This document shows, piece after piece, positions 1-6,354 of a stretch of DNA of 11,130 nucleotides. Position numbers and translations under genes: made by a program. The notes under the pieces are model-generated. The model saw nothing but the letters and a program-made list of their open reading frames with translations. It ran no database searches and had not been told where the DNA came from. The DNA is from Candidatus Poribacteria bacterium (lineage in GTDB: Bacteria > Poribacteria > WGA-4E > WGA-3G). The DNA lies in NCBI GenBank assembly GCA_028824575.1, contig JAPPDN010000603.1:1-11130 (forward strand), given 5' to 3'. The number at the start of each line of letters is the position of its first letter. The first letter of the stretch is position 1.

Positions 1-795
1 GTCTTGGCTGTACACCCGGCGTATGAAGTCATGTTTGAGGCGTTCCACCCACCCGGCTTGCGCGGCGATGAAAGAACAGCGTGGGCAACTGGTGAATTGA
101 CGAAATGTATCCACGCTTCAGTGAACATGGAACTGGATGTTATTCCGGTACTTTCAGGCGGTTTCGCGTGGCACACTGTTTATCCGTGGCCCCAACGTCC
201 CGACGGCATTATTGAAGAAGCGTTCAAGGAACTCGCATCGCGGTGGTCACCGTTGTTGGATCTGGCACACGATAACGGTCAGGTCTTCGCCTACGAACTC
301 CATCCGGGTTCGGATATTTATGACGGTGCGACCTACGAGATGTTCTTGGATTATACGAATGACCATCCTGCTGCTTGTCTCAACTACGATCCGAGCCATT
401 TTCTTCTCCAACAACTCGATTATATCGACTTCATCCGACTTTACGGGGAACGGATTCAGGGATTCCATGTTAAGGACGCTGAATTCCGTCCAACAGGTCG
501 GGTCGGGGTTTATGGTGGTTACCAATCTTGGGCTGGACGTGCGGCGAGATTCCGCTCACTCGGTGATGGACAAGTGGATTTCACGCAAGTGTTTACACGC
601 CTCACTGAAGCAGGCTATGACAGTTGGGCAGTCCTGGAATGGGAGTGCTGCGTCAAAAGTCCAGAACAGGGCGCGGCAGAAGGTGCCCCGTTTATTGCCA
701 AACATATCATCGAAACAACCGATGTCGCCTTCGATGATTTTGCAGGCGGCGAGACGGATACGGCGCGAAATCGAGACATCCTCGGCTTAAGTTGA
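1..795 (+). CDS. Sugar phosphate isomerase/epimerase, TIM barrel (5'-truncated)
   Basis: The frame is open from the first base, so the true start lies upstream. Homologues are usually clearly longer than the 264 codons seen here, so the first barrel strands are probably missing. The TTG at 4 is the first possible start inside the window but is unlikely to be the real one. Counting from it, the metal ligands typical of the xylose isomerase-like / AP-endonuclease-2 fold appear in order: E98 (YELHPG), D129 and H132 (NYDPSHF), H155 with K157-D158 (FHVKDAE), and E212/E214 (VLEWE). The E-D-H spacing of 31 and 26 residues resembles the D-tagatose 3-epimerase group. The family uses a divalent metal to isomerise or epimerise sugars in the cytoplasm, and some members cleave keto-glycosides. 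The substrate cannot be read from sequence. It precedes two Gfo/Idh/MocA-type genes on the same strand, a common partnership in sugar catabolism. Confidence 0.85.
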   Translation, partial: VLAVHPAYEVMFEAFHPPGLRGDERTAWATGELTKCIHASVNMELDVIPVLSGGFAWHTVYPWPQRPDGIIEEAFKELASRWSPLLDLAHDNGQVFAYELHPGSDIYDGATYEMFLDYTNDHPAACLNYDPSHFLLQQLDYIDFIRLYGERIQGFHVKDAEFRPTGRVGVYGGYQSWAGRAARFRSLGDGQVDFTQVFTRLTEAGYDSWAVLEWECCVKSPEQGAAEGAPFIAKHIIETTDVAFDDFAGGETDTARNRDILGLS

Positions 796-835
796 AGATT
801 GCTTTGTTGGTTTCTGTTTAAAGGACGGTTCATAC

Positions 836-888
836 TTATCAGCAGGCTCTTTAACTGAATACTGATAACTGATAACCGATAACCAAAC
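836..888. repeat. ACTGATA heptad repeat with inverted TTATCAG arm
   Basis: Tandem 7-mers run through the gap between the first two genes: ACTGAAT (854-860), ACTGATA (861-867), ACTGATA (868-874) and ACCGATA (875-881), followed by a decayed ACCAAAC. Upstream, TTATCAG (836-842) is the exact inverse of CTGATAA (862-868), so the RNA could fold with a 19-nt loop. The same heptad, mostly as its complement AGTTATC, fills the next gap at 2068-2177. The unit lies just before the GGAG ribosome site (890-893) of the next gene. Confidence 0.75.
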
Positions 889-902
889 TGGAGTGAATCA
901 CT

Positions 903-2063
903 ATGGAATCTTGGAAACGGAAATTACGGATGGGTATGGTAGGCGGTGGACAAGGCGCGTTTATTGGTGGCGTTCACCGCATCGCGGCCACGCTTGATCA
1001 GCAAATTGAAGTCGTCGCTGGGTGCTTCTCGCGGGACCCGGAAAACACACGGATCACCGGGGCAGAGTTATATCTCACCCCAAACCGCTGCTATAATAGT
1101 TACGCAGAGATGGCAGCTGCGGAAGCAACACTTCCCGAAAATGAACGTATCGACTTCGTGAGCATTGTTACGCCCAATATCTCCCACTTTGAGATCGCAA
1201 AAACCTTTTTGGATGCGGGTTTCCATGTCGTTTGCGATAAACCGATGACTTATAGTCTTGAGGAAGCCGAGGCACTTGTCCAACTCGTTGAAAATTCGGG
1301 GCTTGTCTTTGCGTTGACACACAACTACACAGGGCATCCGCTCGTGCGGCATGCGCGTGCATTGTTCGCTGAAGGTTCAATGGGACAAATCCGTAAGGTC
1401 ATCGTTGAATACCTTCAAGACTTTTTGATGGTGCCACACGAGAAACTCGGTCAGAAACAGGCTGCATGGCGCGTGGATCCAGCACAGTCAGGTATCGGTG
1501 GCACGATGGGCGATGTCGGCACGCATTGCGTTAACCTACTCGAATACGTCACCGGTGACCCGATTACCGAACTCTGTGCTGATAAAAGCACCTTCCTTCC
1601 CGACAGAGTGCTGGATGAGGATGTCAATGCCCTGCTCCGTTTCAAAGGCGGTGGCAAAGGCGTTTTAAGTATCAGTCAGGTCGCCACCGGGGAGGAAAAT
1701 GGACTTACGCTCCGTGTCTACGCCGAACAGGGCGCGGTGAAATGGGTGCAAGAGAATCCGAACTATCTCGAACTCTATCGTTATGGTGAACCGAGGCAGA
1801 CGCTTACTCGCGGTCAGGGTTACCTTTCCGAGGCAGCAGCAGCAGGCGCACGAATTCCGACTGGACATCCCGAAGGATACTTGGAGGCATTCGCGACGAT
1901 CTATGTCGGTGTTGGCGAAGCCATCCGGCGATATATTGATGGCGACCCGATGGAAACCGAGGCTTACGATTTCCCGACAGTCTATGATGGCTTGCGGGGT
2001 ATGCAGTTCATTTACAAAGCGGTTGAGTCTTGTGAGAACGGCTCGACCTGGGTCACAGTGTAA
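903..2063 (+). CDS. Gfo/Idh/MocA family NAD(P)-dependent dehydrogenase
   Basis: This 386-residue protein has the expected two-domain layout. The N-terminal Rossmann half opens with a glycine-rich nucleotide loop (GMVGGGQG, residues 11-18), and the catalytic lysine motif is C-D-K-P at 111-114. The C-terminal sheet domain carries G-D-V-G-T-H (203-208), with D204 and H208 in the usual substrate-site positions. The family oxidises or reduces a sugar, inositol or glycoside hydroxyl using NAD(P) in the cytoplasm. Some members form 3-keto sugars, which a TIM-barrel partner then isomerises or cleaves; the upstream gene could be such a partner (inference). The start is the ATG nine bases after TGGAG (889-893). 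The product is slightly longer than many family members, with an insert after the first Rossmann strands (residues 44-83). It probably shares a transcript with both flanking genes despite the repeat-filled gaps. Substrate unknown. Confidence 0.9.
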   Translation: MESWKRKLRMGMVGGGQGAFIGGVHRIAATLDQQIEVVAGCFSRDPENTRITGAELYLTPNRCYNSYAEMAAAEATLPENERIDFVSIVTPNISHFEIAKTFLDAGFHVVCDKPMTYSLEEAEALVQLVENSGLVFALTHNYTGHPLVRHARALFAEGSMGQIRKVIVEYLQDFLMVPHEKLGQKQAAWRVDPAQSGIGGTMGDVGTHCVNLLEYVTGDPITELCADKSTFLPDRVLDEDVNALLRFKGGGKGVLSISQVATGEENGLTLRVYAEQGAVKWVQENPNYLELYRYGEPRQTLTRGQGYLSEAAAAGARIPTGHPEGYLEAFATIYVGVGEAIRRYIDGDPMETEAYDFPTVYDGLRGMQFIYKAVESCENGSTWVTV

Positions 2064-2067
2064 AGGA

Positions 2068-2177
2068 AGTTATCAGTTATCAGTTGTCAGTTATCAGTGC
2101 AAGAGGATTTTGGCGTACATCAGACACTTCTTTCAACTCTCACTGCGAGGCAAACCGAGGACTGAAAACTGACAACT
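2068..2177. repeat. AGTTATC heptad array with inverted arm
   Basis: Four direct heptads, AGTTATC, AGTTATC, AGTTGTC and AGTTATC, run from 2068 to 2095 without spacing. The inverse copy lies at 2161-2177. The arms 2082-2098 (AGTTGTCAGTTATCAGT) and 2161-2177 (ACTGAAAACTGACAACT) are complementary at 16 of 17 positions and enclose 62 nt. The unit starts four bases after one stop codon and ends four bases before the AAAGGAG (2181-2187) of the next gene, so a folded transcript would place a hairpin directly upstream of the ribosome site. It looks like a small non-coding dispersed element, with no reading frame. Confidence 0.8.
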
Positions 2178-2193
2178 ACAAAAGGAGATAAGC

Positions 2194-3228
2194 ATGCAAG
2201 CACCTAACTCTGAACCTTTCCGCGTTGGATTCCTGAATGTTGACTCGTACTCTCACATGCCGCTGTGGGCACCACATATTAACCCACGCGCAGGCGAAAA
2301 AGACACGCCGTTCACAGGTATGCGAATTACGCACTGCTGGGATATTGAATACGACAAGGCACAAGCGATCGCGGCAACTTACGGATGCACAGCCGTCAAA
2401 AATTTTGATGACATGTTGGGGAAGGTAGACGGCGTGATCTCTGGAGGCTACTACAATCATCCGTGGAACCAGATCCTCCACGAACCGTATCTCGAAGCAG
2501 GGCTGCCGAACTTGATCAACCGCCCGTTTGCAAATTCGCTTGTCAAGGCGAAGCAGATGATTGAACTCGCAGAAAAAAGCGGTGCGACGATTCTTGCGCC
2601 GTCAAGCCATGAACATAACGATGCTATCTCGCGCGCGAAGGCATGGGCAAGCGATAAACAAGTCGTCTGCTACACGGCGACCAACTCATTTGACGACTAT
2701 CCGACACACGGGATTCACGGGGTCTATATGGTCTGCAAAGCGATCGCAGAAGCGGGAAACTCAGTCGTGTCAGTCGCCTACCGAGCCGACAGTTGGCATA
2801 GCCCACCCGGAGTTATCACTCTGGAGCATGTTGATGACAATGGACGACAATTTTACGGCACACTTCATCAAGTAAGCGGTTCTTGGGGCACTGTACAAAT
2901 TCATACGCAGGAAGCCTATGGCGGCGAGAATTTTAGGATCCACACCGGCACCGGTTACCCCTATGACAAAACAGAAATCTGGTTGCCAACGATTTGGGCG
3001 TTCCAGAACATGGCACTCCATAACGAGATGCCGCAGACGTTCGATCAGCTTCTGCACAAGACAAACGTTTTCCTTGCCGGTTGGAAATCCGTCTTGGAGA
3101 ATGATGGTAAGCCCGTGAAATTAACAGATGTGGCTGAAGAATGGACGGCACCGGCTGAATTGCCGAATCATCCCGATCACGATACGGTCTCACTGTTCGA
3201 GAAGAAATTTGGGGACGGTTCAATATAG
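2194..3228 (+). CDS. Divergent Gfo/Idh/MocA-like protein (NRP in place of EKP)
   Basis: This 344-residue protein has a Rossmann-like N-terminal half followed by a Gfo-type sheet half. The fold is suggested by the order of elements: first strand RVGFLNVD (10-17), a second strand ending in a charged residue (ITHCWD, 45-50), FDDML (71-75), and DGVISGG (79-85) before the catalytic segment. Two hallmarks are altered. The glycine-rich dinucleotide loop is missing and reads NVDSYSHMP instead, and the catalytic E-K-P has become N-R-P (109-111 plus P111), with arginine where the lysine should be. Histidines H172 and H175 in DYPTHGIHG could serve as the substrate-site histidines. It may bind a sugar-like ligand without ordinary NAD(P) chemistry, or belong to a poorly described subfamily. 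The start has an excellent AAAGGAG six bases upstream. It is third in the plus-strand run of sugar enzymes. Confidence 0.75.
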   Translation: MQAPNSEPFRVGFLNVDSYSHMPLWAPHINPRAGEKDTPFTGMRITHCWDIEYDKAQAIAATYGCTAVKNFDDMLGKVDGVISGGYYNHPWNQILHEPYLEAGLPNLINRPFANSLVKAKQMIELAEKSGATILAPSSHEHNDAISRAKAWASDKQVVCYTATNSFDDYPTHGIHGVYMVCKAIAEAGNSVVSVAYRADSWHSPPGVITLEHVDDNGRQFYGTLHQVSGSWGTVQIHTQEAYGGENFRIHTGTGYPYDKTEIWLPTIWAFQNMALHNEMPQTFDQLLHKTNVFLAGWKSVLENDGKPVKLTDVAEEWTAPAELPNHPDHDTVSLFEKKFGDGSI

Positions 3229-3266
3229 GGAATCTGAGAGTGTATGTGTAGTTGTGGGAGAGTTGC

Positions 3267-3293
3267 GTAGTGGTGCAGTTGATGCACCACTAC
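3267..3293. terminator. Hairpin between convergent genes, candidate bidirectional terminator
   Basis: GTAGTGGTGCA (3267-3277) and TGCACCACTAC (3283-3293) form a perfect 11-bp stem with a 5-nt loop. It sits 38 nt after the stop at 3228 and about 40 nt beyond the stop of the opposing gene at 3336. The trailing base run (ACTTTAAT) is only weakly T-rich, so it may act as a 3' stabilising hairpin or repeat rather than a classic intrinsic terminator. A related sequence occurs at 8384-8398. Confidence 0.6.
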
Positions 3294-3335
3294 ACTTTAA
3301 TAGAAACATGAGAGATGTGTCAGTGAAAATGGAAT

Positions 3336-4103
3336 CTAACGCCACGCTTTGACACTTGCCCACGTGGTTGCGAGTTTATCCACTGGATCTACAGGTAAAG
3401 CAGTTAGGTCTTCCATGCTCCGCGCAATATCGTCTTCCGACAAAGCTCGATCCCAGACCGTCACCTCATCAATGATCCCGTTGAACTTTTGTCCGGTCGC
3501 GCCCCATGAGCCGACCATCGTATCACCAGCCGTTCCAAGGTACTCAATCCCCGCTTTGCCCGCGTCCTCTACCACAGATTTACCGTCAATGTAAATTTGT
3601 CGGGATTTGCCTTTAACATCCAACCAGAAAGTGATATGTGCCCACTTGTCGGCTTTGACGGCAGCCGGAGCGTCAAGATCGTTGGCATAAAATCCCATGC
3701 GAACCGTGCCGCTGTTGTAGATACGATAATGTAGGCTTGTGTTCTGTGCGTTGACCTGTGTCTGTGAGAAAACGCACTGTTGATCTGCGCCACTTAATGC
3801 AGGTTTGACCCACATTGTTACCGTAAAACTCTTTTCGTTGATTTCAATATAAGGTGCCTTGACTTCGCCTGCTTGCTCGAACCCCAGGGCTTTTCCAAAT
3901 TTACCATCAACCCAATCCGCATCTCCGACGAGTTCTGCATCGTTTCCATGTGGGGAAAGATCTTCCATGGCTTTTCCCTTGCCTTCGTTCAAAGAAAGAT
4001 ACAGCAGTAGTTCCTTATCCTTCAGGTCCAACGCTTCAGCATGGAAGGGCATCAATATCAACCCTGCAAGGATCAATGCGGAAAGTAATATCCGATATAG
4101 CAT
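3336..4103 (-). CDS. Secreted LamG / concanavalin A-like protein
   Basis: Read from the ATG at 4103, this is a 255-residue exported protein. Residues 1-24 form a signal peptide (positive start, hydrophobic core LLSALILAGLILM, A-E-A at 22-24). A single LamG-type jelly roll follows. Its signs are LLLYLSLNEGKG (32-43), KFGKALGF (68-75), SFTVTMWVKP (92-101), the IYIDGK strand (170-175) and the closing IDEVTVWDRALSEDDI (211-226), which is typical of LamG_3 proteins. LamG domains bind glycans or proteins outside the cytoplasm; no catalytic residues are recognised. The C-terminus VDPVDKLATTWASVKAWR shares an ungapped motif with two other exported proteins here. The frame stays open upstream to 4436, but that stretch lacks coding character. 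The chosen start has AAAGGAG (4114-4120) ten bases ahead and begins the signal peptide. It is divergent from the next LamG gene. Confidence 0.85.
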   Translation of the reverse strand: MLYRILLSALILAGLILMPFHAEALDLKDKELLLYLSLNEGKGKAMEDLSPHGNDAELVGDADWVDGKFGKALGFEQAGEVKAPYIEINEKSFTVTMWVKPALSGADQQCVFSQTQVNAQNTSLHYRIYNSGTVRMGFYANDLDAPAAVKADKWAHITFWLDVKGKSRQIYIDGKSVVEDAGKAGIEYLGTAGDTMVGSWGATGQKFNGIIDEVTVWDRALSEDDIARSMEDLTALPVDPVDKLATTWASVKAWR

Positions 4104-4167
4104 AAAAAGCGATCTCCTTTTAAAGTAAGTGTAAGTAAAGTTCCTCCAACTAATTTCATACCCGTTC

Positions 4168-4196
4168 AGACTAACACAGAAATTGGCAAATGTCAA
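4168..4196 (-). promoter_or_regulatory. Candidate sigma-70 promoter for the minus-strand LamG gene
   Basis: On the minus strand a perfect TTGACA (4191-4196) is followed after 17 nt by TAGTCT (4168-4173), which is a weak -10 box with only three of six consensus bases. It lies about 65 nt upstream of the start codon at 4103. The -35 box and spacing are convincing; the weak -10 could mean low activity or need for an activator. Confidence 0.4.
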
Positions 4197-4296
4197 GATT
4201 TTTTTTATCAGTATGTAACCCAAGTTGGCACCTAAAAGGTTATAGACAGCCTGAGTTATTAGGTACGCCCCATTTCGTGCAGTTGCTTCTAAAGAA

Positions 4297-4312
4297 TGCC
4301 CTCTTTTGGGCA
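4297..4312. promoter_or_regulatory. Palindrome, possible enhancer site for the sigma-54 promoter
   Basis: TGCCC (4297-4301) and GGGCA (4308-4312) are inverse copies around a 6-nt centre, about 85 nt upstream of the predicted sigma-54 transcription start. That is within the usual range for binding of an NtrC-type activator. A smaller palindrome, TTTG-TAG-CAAA, follows at 4327-4337. Assignment as an activator site rests on position only. Confidence 0.3.
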
Positions 4313-4362
4313 GGATTTCTCTGTGTTTTGTAGCAAACGCCGCCAGTATGGTATTGCTCGGA

Positions 4363-4380
4363 TTGGCACGGAACTTGCTA
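4363..4380 (+). promoter_or_regulatory. Consensus sigma-54 (-24/-12) promoter
   Basis: TTGGCACGGAACTTGCTA fits the sigma-54 consensus YTGGCACGNNNNTTGCW in every defined position. The invariant GG (4365-4366) and GC (4377-4378) are separated by exactly 10 nt. Transcription would start near 4390, giving a leader of about 107 nt before the LamG gene at 4497. Sigma-54 promoters need an ATP-driven enhancer-binding activator, so this gene is probably switched by a specific signal. No activator gene is in the window. Confidence 0.8.
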
Positions 4381-4496
4381 AAACTAAATAACGCGGATTC
4401 AGTGGCAATGTGTAGATCGGTTTGCTTCAACCCCAAAAGTTATGTATGAGTAGAAACTTGGATTGTTTTAACACACTTTCAAAAGGAGCCATCACA

Positions 4497-5351
4497 ATGA
4501 AAAACGGAATCCATTTTATAACATTTGCGATAATCATCGGTATTCTCTCACTCAATACGGCACAGGCATCTATTGTAACAGATGGGCTTGTCAGCTATTG
4601 GACCTTTGATCAAGTTCACATTATTAACAAAACAGCAAAAGATGTTTGGGGTGACAACAACGGCGCAATCAGAGGAAATCCTAAAATTGTTCCAGGTAAG
4701 ATAGGAGAGGCACTTGCGTTCGATGGTGCCAGCGACCTTGTTAACCTAACCACGCTTGGAGATTCTGGTAGATGGATTGGTACATCTTCGTTTGAAGCCT
4801 GGATCAAAACCACTAACAAAAAGGATTGGATGACGCTTCTTAATACGCATGGTGATGAATGTCCTAATTGGGGAATAGAACTCAATGGCATTAATATAAG
4901 AAATAAATTTGAGATTAATGAGGGAACTCTTCATTACTACTTTAACTTTGAAGGATGGAGAGGATGTGTCGGTGATGGTAGTACAATGCGTGCGGATATT
5001 TTTGATGGAGAATGGCATCACATTGTTTATACAATTGACTATACGATACATGAAAGCGGCGGAAGCGGTAAAAGAATTATCTATATAGACGGTGTATCCA
5101 GTTCTACAAGCAATCATGGATTTGGGGAGAAGAGAGCACTTGCGCCATTTACAGCCCCTGTCCATCTCGGCGCGAGAAAGTTTCCGGGGAAAGCACATGG
5201 GCACTTCATGGGTATGATTGATGAAGTCCGTTTTTATGATCGGCCGCTCACAGCAGATGAAGTGATCCAGAATTTTCAATCAACCGAACCTTATAACGTT
5301 GCGCCTAAAGGAAAATTGTCAACCCTCTGGGCGACATTGAAGACAAAATGA
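4497..5351 (+). CDS. Secreted LamG / concanavalin A-like protein
   Basis: Read from the ATG at 4497, eight bases after AAAAGGAG (4481-4488), this is a 284-residue exported protein. Residues 1-24 are a signal peptide (MKNG, then FITFAIIIGILSL, with A-Q-A before the cut). The mature part is one LamG-type jelly roll: LVSYWTFDQ (31-39), KIGEALAFDGASDLV (68-82), SFEAWIKT (98-105), GEWHHIVYTIDY (171-182), IIYIDGV (194-200) and the closing MIDEVRFYDRPLTADEVIQNF (240-260). Cysteines 122 and 157 could form a disulfide. The C-terminus NVAPKGKLSTLWATLKTK matches the tail motif of two other exported proteins here. The gene is visibly more AT-rich than its neighbours. It is likely sigma-54 controlled, unlike the divergent LamG gene. 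An upstream in-frame ATG at 4422 is rejected because it would bury the signal peptide. Confidence 0.87.
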   Translation: MKNGIHFITFAIIIGILSLNTAQASIVTDGLVSYWTFDQVHIINKTAKDVWGDNNGAIRGNPKIVPGKIGEALAFDGASDLVNLTTLGDSGRWIGTSSFEAWIKTTNKKDWMTLLNTHGDECPNWGIELNGINIRNKFEINEGTLHYYFNFEGWRGCVGDGSTMRADIFDGEWHHIVYTIDYTIHESGGSGKRIIYIDGVSSSTSNHGFGEKRALAPFTAPVHLGARKFPGKAHGHFMGMIDEVRFYDRPLTADEVIQNFQSTEPYNVAPKGKLSTLWATLKTK

Positions 5352-5391
5352 GAGCGTTATCCACATTCAAATTGTGGTGATAGCAAGTTTC

Positions 5392-5446
5392 GGCGGAAAA
5401 TATATAAAGCGTTTTCGCCCAAAAATTGGTAATAACACCTTTGGGC
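5392..5446. terminator. Overlapping hairpins between convergent genes, candidate terminator
   Basis: GCCCAAA (5417-5423) and TTTGGGC (5440-5446) make a 7-bp stem, extended inside by GGT/ACC (5428-5430, 5437-5439). It stands eight bases beyond the stop of the minus-strand gene at 5454. An upstream alternative pairs GGC-GAAAA (5392-5400, one bulged G) with TTTTC-GCC (5411-5419) and shares bases 5417-5419 with the first, so only one can form. The flanks are A/T-rich on both strands, as expected for termination of converging transcripts. Confidence 0.45.
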
Positions 5447-5453
5447 ATTAGTT

Positions 5454-6335
5454 TTACACAAATAGACGATTCCAGTCATGATGTGACTTGGCAATGCTGC
5501 CGGGATTCTCCCGACTCCGCGCGACGAAACCGGGAACGGATGCCCGACCTGTCGGTAAACCGATCTGACTATAGCGCGTATCAACACTCCAACGGACAGT
5601 GTTAGAGCGATTCGGAAGACCGCGGTGGACAACCCGCTCACTTGTTAGCAACACATCACCTCCATCAAGTTCAGCAGTGACGATGTCGCCGGGCGGTAAT
5701 TCCGCATCGCTGATGCCCTTGCCACCAGTATGCCCAGGCGTCGGATCTTGGTAGTTGTGTCCAATCAGATTAAAGCGGTGTGAACCTCGGATGACCTGCA
5801 TGCACCCATTTTCTTCAGTCGCTTGAATAAGCGGAAGCCAGACATTCACAACCAATGTTTCACCGGCTTCTTCCGGTATGAGATACGCCAAATCCTGATG
5901 CCACGGGATGACCGTAATGTCTTGGTTCGGCAATTTGGCGCGGTAATTAAACTGTGGATGCGCCAAAATCTCATCACCGATGAGGGATGCAATAACATCA
6001 AGAAGTGCAGGCGCAGTTCGGAGTGTGAACATCCCAGCGGTCCGAATCTTCTGGTCACGGAAAAAGTTGCTCCAAATCCAGTTCGGATCGGAACAGGCAC
6101 TTGATACCATGCCCAGTCTCATTTCAAAAGGTGCGTCGTCATAAGTATCTGATGGGTCAAGGATTCCATGTTTGACCGCCGCCTGAGTACCATCATCAAC
6201 CCGCTGCGCCAGTTCATCAATCAAAGGTTGAAGTGCCGCATTCGGCAGTACGTCCCGAACAAACAGAAAGCCATCCTCATGAAATTGCTGTTTTTGTTCT
6301 GCTGTGAGTCCGACTTGATTGTGTTGTGTAGACAT
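5454..6335 (-). CDS. Phytanoyl-CoA dioxygenase (PhyH) family protein
   Basis: This 293-residue protein is a non-haem iron, 2-oxoglutarate-dependent oxygenase of the PhyH family. The early segment EDGFLFVRDVL (20-30) is the family's typical opening. The iron triad is H146-x-D148 (PWHQD) with H237 (VVHRGL). R248, eleven residues after H237, is placed to bind the 2-oxoglutarate carboxylate. VWLPLIQATEENGCMQVIRGSH (165-186) matches the conserved jelly-roll core. The family hydroxylates small organic molecules using oxygen; the substrate is not predictable and is unlikely to be phytanoyl-CoA itself. The start at 6335 has CTGGAG seven bases ahead and begins just before the conserved domain. A longer frame to 6395 would overlap the upstream dehydrogenase. 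Only 19 nt separate it from that gene, so the two are almost certainly one transcript. Confidence 0.9.
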   Translation of the reverse strand: MSTQHNQVGLTAEQKQQFHEDGFLFVRDVLPNAALQPLIDELAQRVDDGTQAAVKHGILDPSDTYDDAPFEMRLGMVSSACSDPNWIWSNFFRDQKIRTAGMFTLRTAPALLDVIASLIGDEILAHPQFNYRAKLPNQDITVIPWHQDLAYLIPEEAGETLVVNVWLPLIQATEENGCMQVIRGSHRFNLIGHNYQDPTPGHTGGKGISDAELPPGDIVTAELDGGDVLLTSERVVHRGLPNRSNTVRWSVDTRYSQIGLPTGRASVPGFVARSRENPGSIAKSHHDWNRLFV

Positions 6336-6354
6336 TGCTATTCTCCAGTTTGAA

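Larger units (their letters stand above)
4104..4496. promoter_or_regulatory. 393-nt divergent control region between two LamG genes
   Basis: This is the only gene-free stretch over 300 nt. It separates two secreted LamG genes transcribed away from each other. From left to right it holds the ribosome site and a TTGACA-led promoter for the minus-strand gene, an eight-T run (about 4199-4206), a partial sigma-54-like site (4225-4240), a TGCCC/GGGCA palindrome (4297-4312), a consensus sigma-54 promoter (4363-4380) and the AAAAGGAG ribosome site (4481-4488) of the plus-strand gene. I see no convincing small gene in it. Confidence 0.7.

Noticed and set aside
137..790. 217-codon open frame within the first gene
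   Set aside because: It lies in another frame of a well-supported isomerase and has no recognisable motifs. The isomerase's metal ligands fix the true frame.
2068..2177. CRISPR array
   Set aside because: The units are 7 nt, directly adjacent and without unique spacers, and there are no cas genes.
3128..3352. 74-codon plus-strand frame running past the end of the third gene
   Set aside because: It is mostly a frame shadow of the Gfo-like gene, crosses the hairpin at 3267-3293 and has low-complexity composition after the gene end.
4225..4240. Second sigma-54-like site, TTGGCAC with downstream GGT
   Set aside because: The -24 part matches, but the invariant -12 GC is GT at the required spacing, so it is probably chance or a decayed copy.
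4104..4436. 111-residue N-terminal extension of the minus-strand LamG protein
   Set aside because: The internal ATG at 4103 has an AAAGGAG site and begins a textbook signal peptide. The extension would bury it, has no domain character and overlaps promoter signals for both genes.
4422..4496. 25-residue extension of the plus-strand LamG protein
   Set aside because: The ATG at 4497 has AAAAGGAG eight bases ahead and starts the signal peptide. The ATG at 4422 has no ribosome site.
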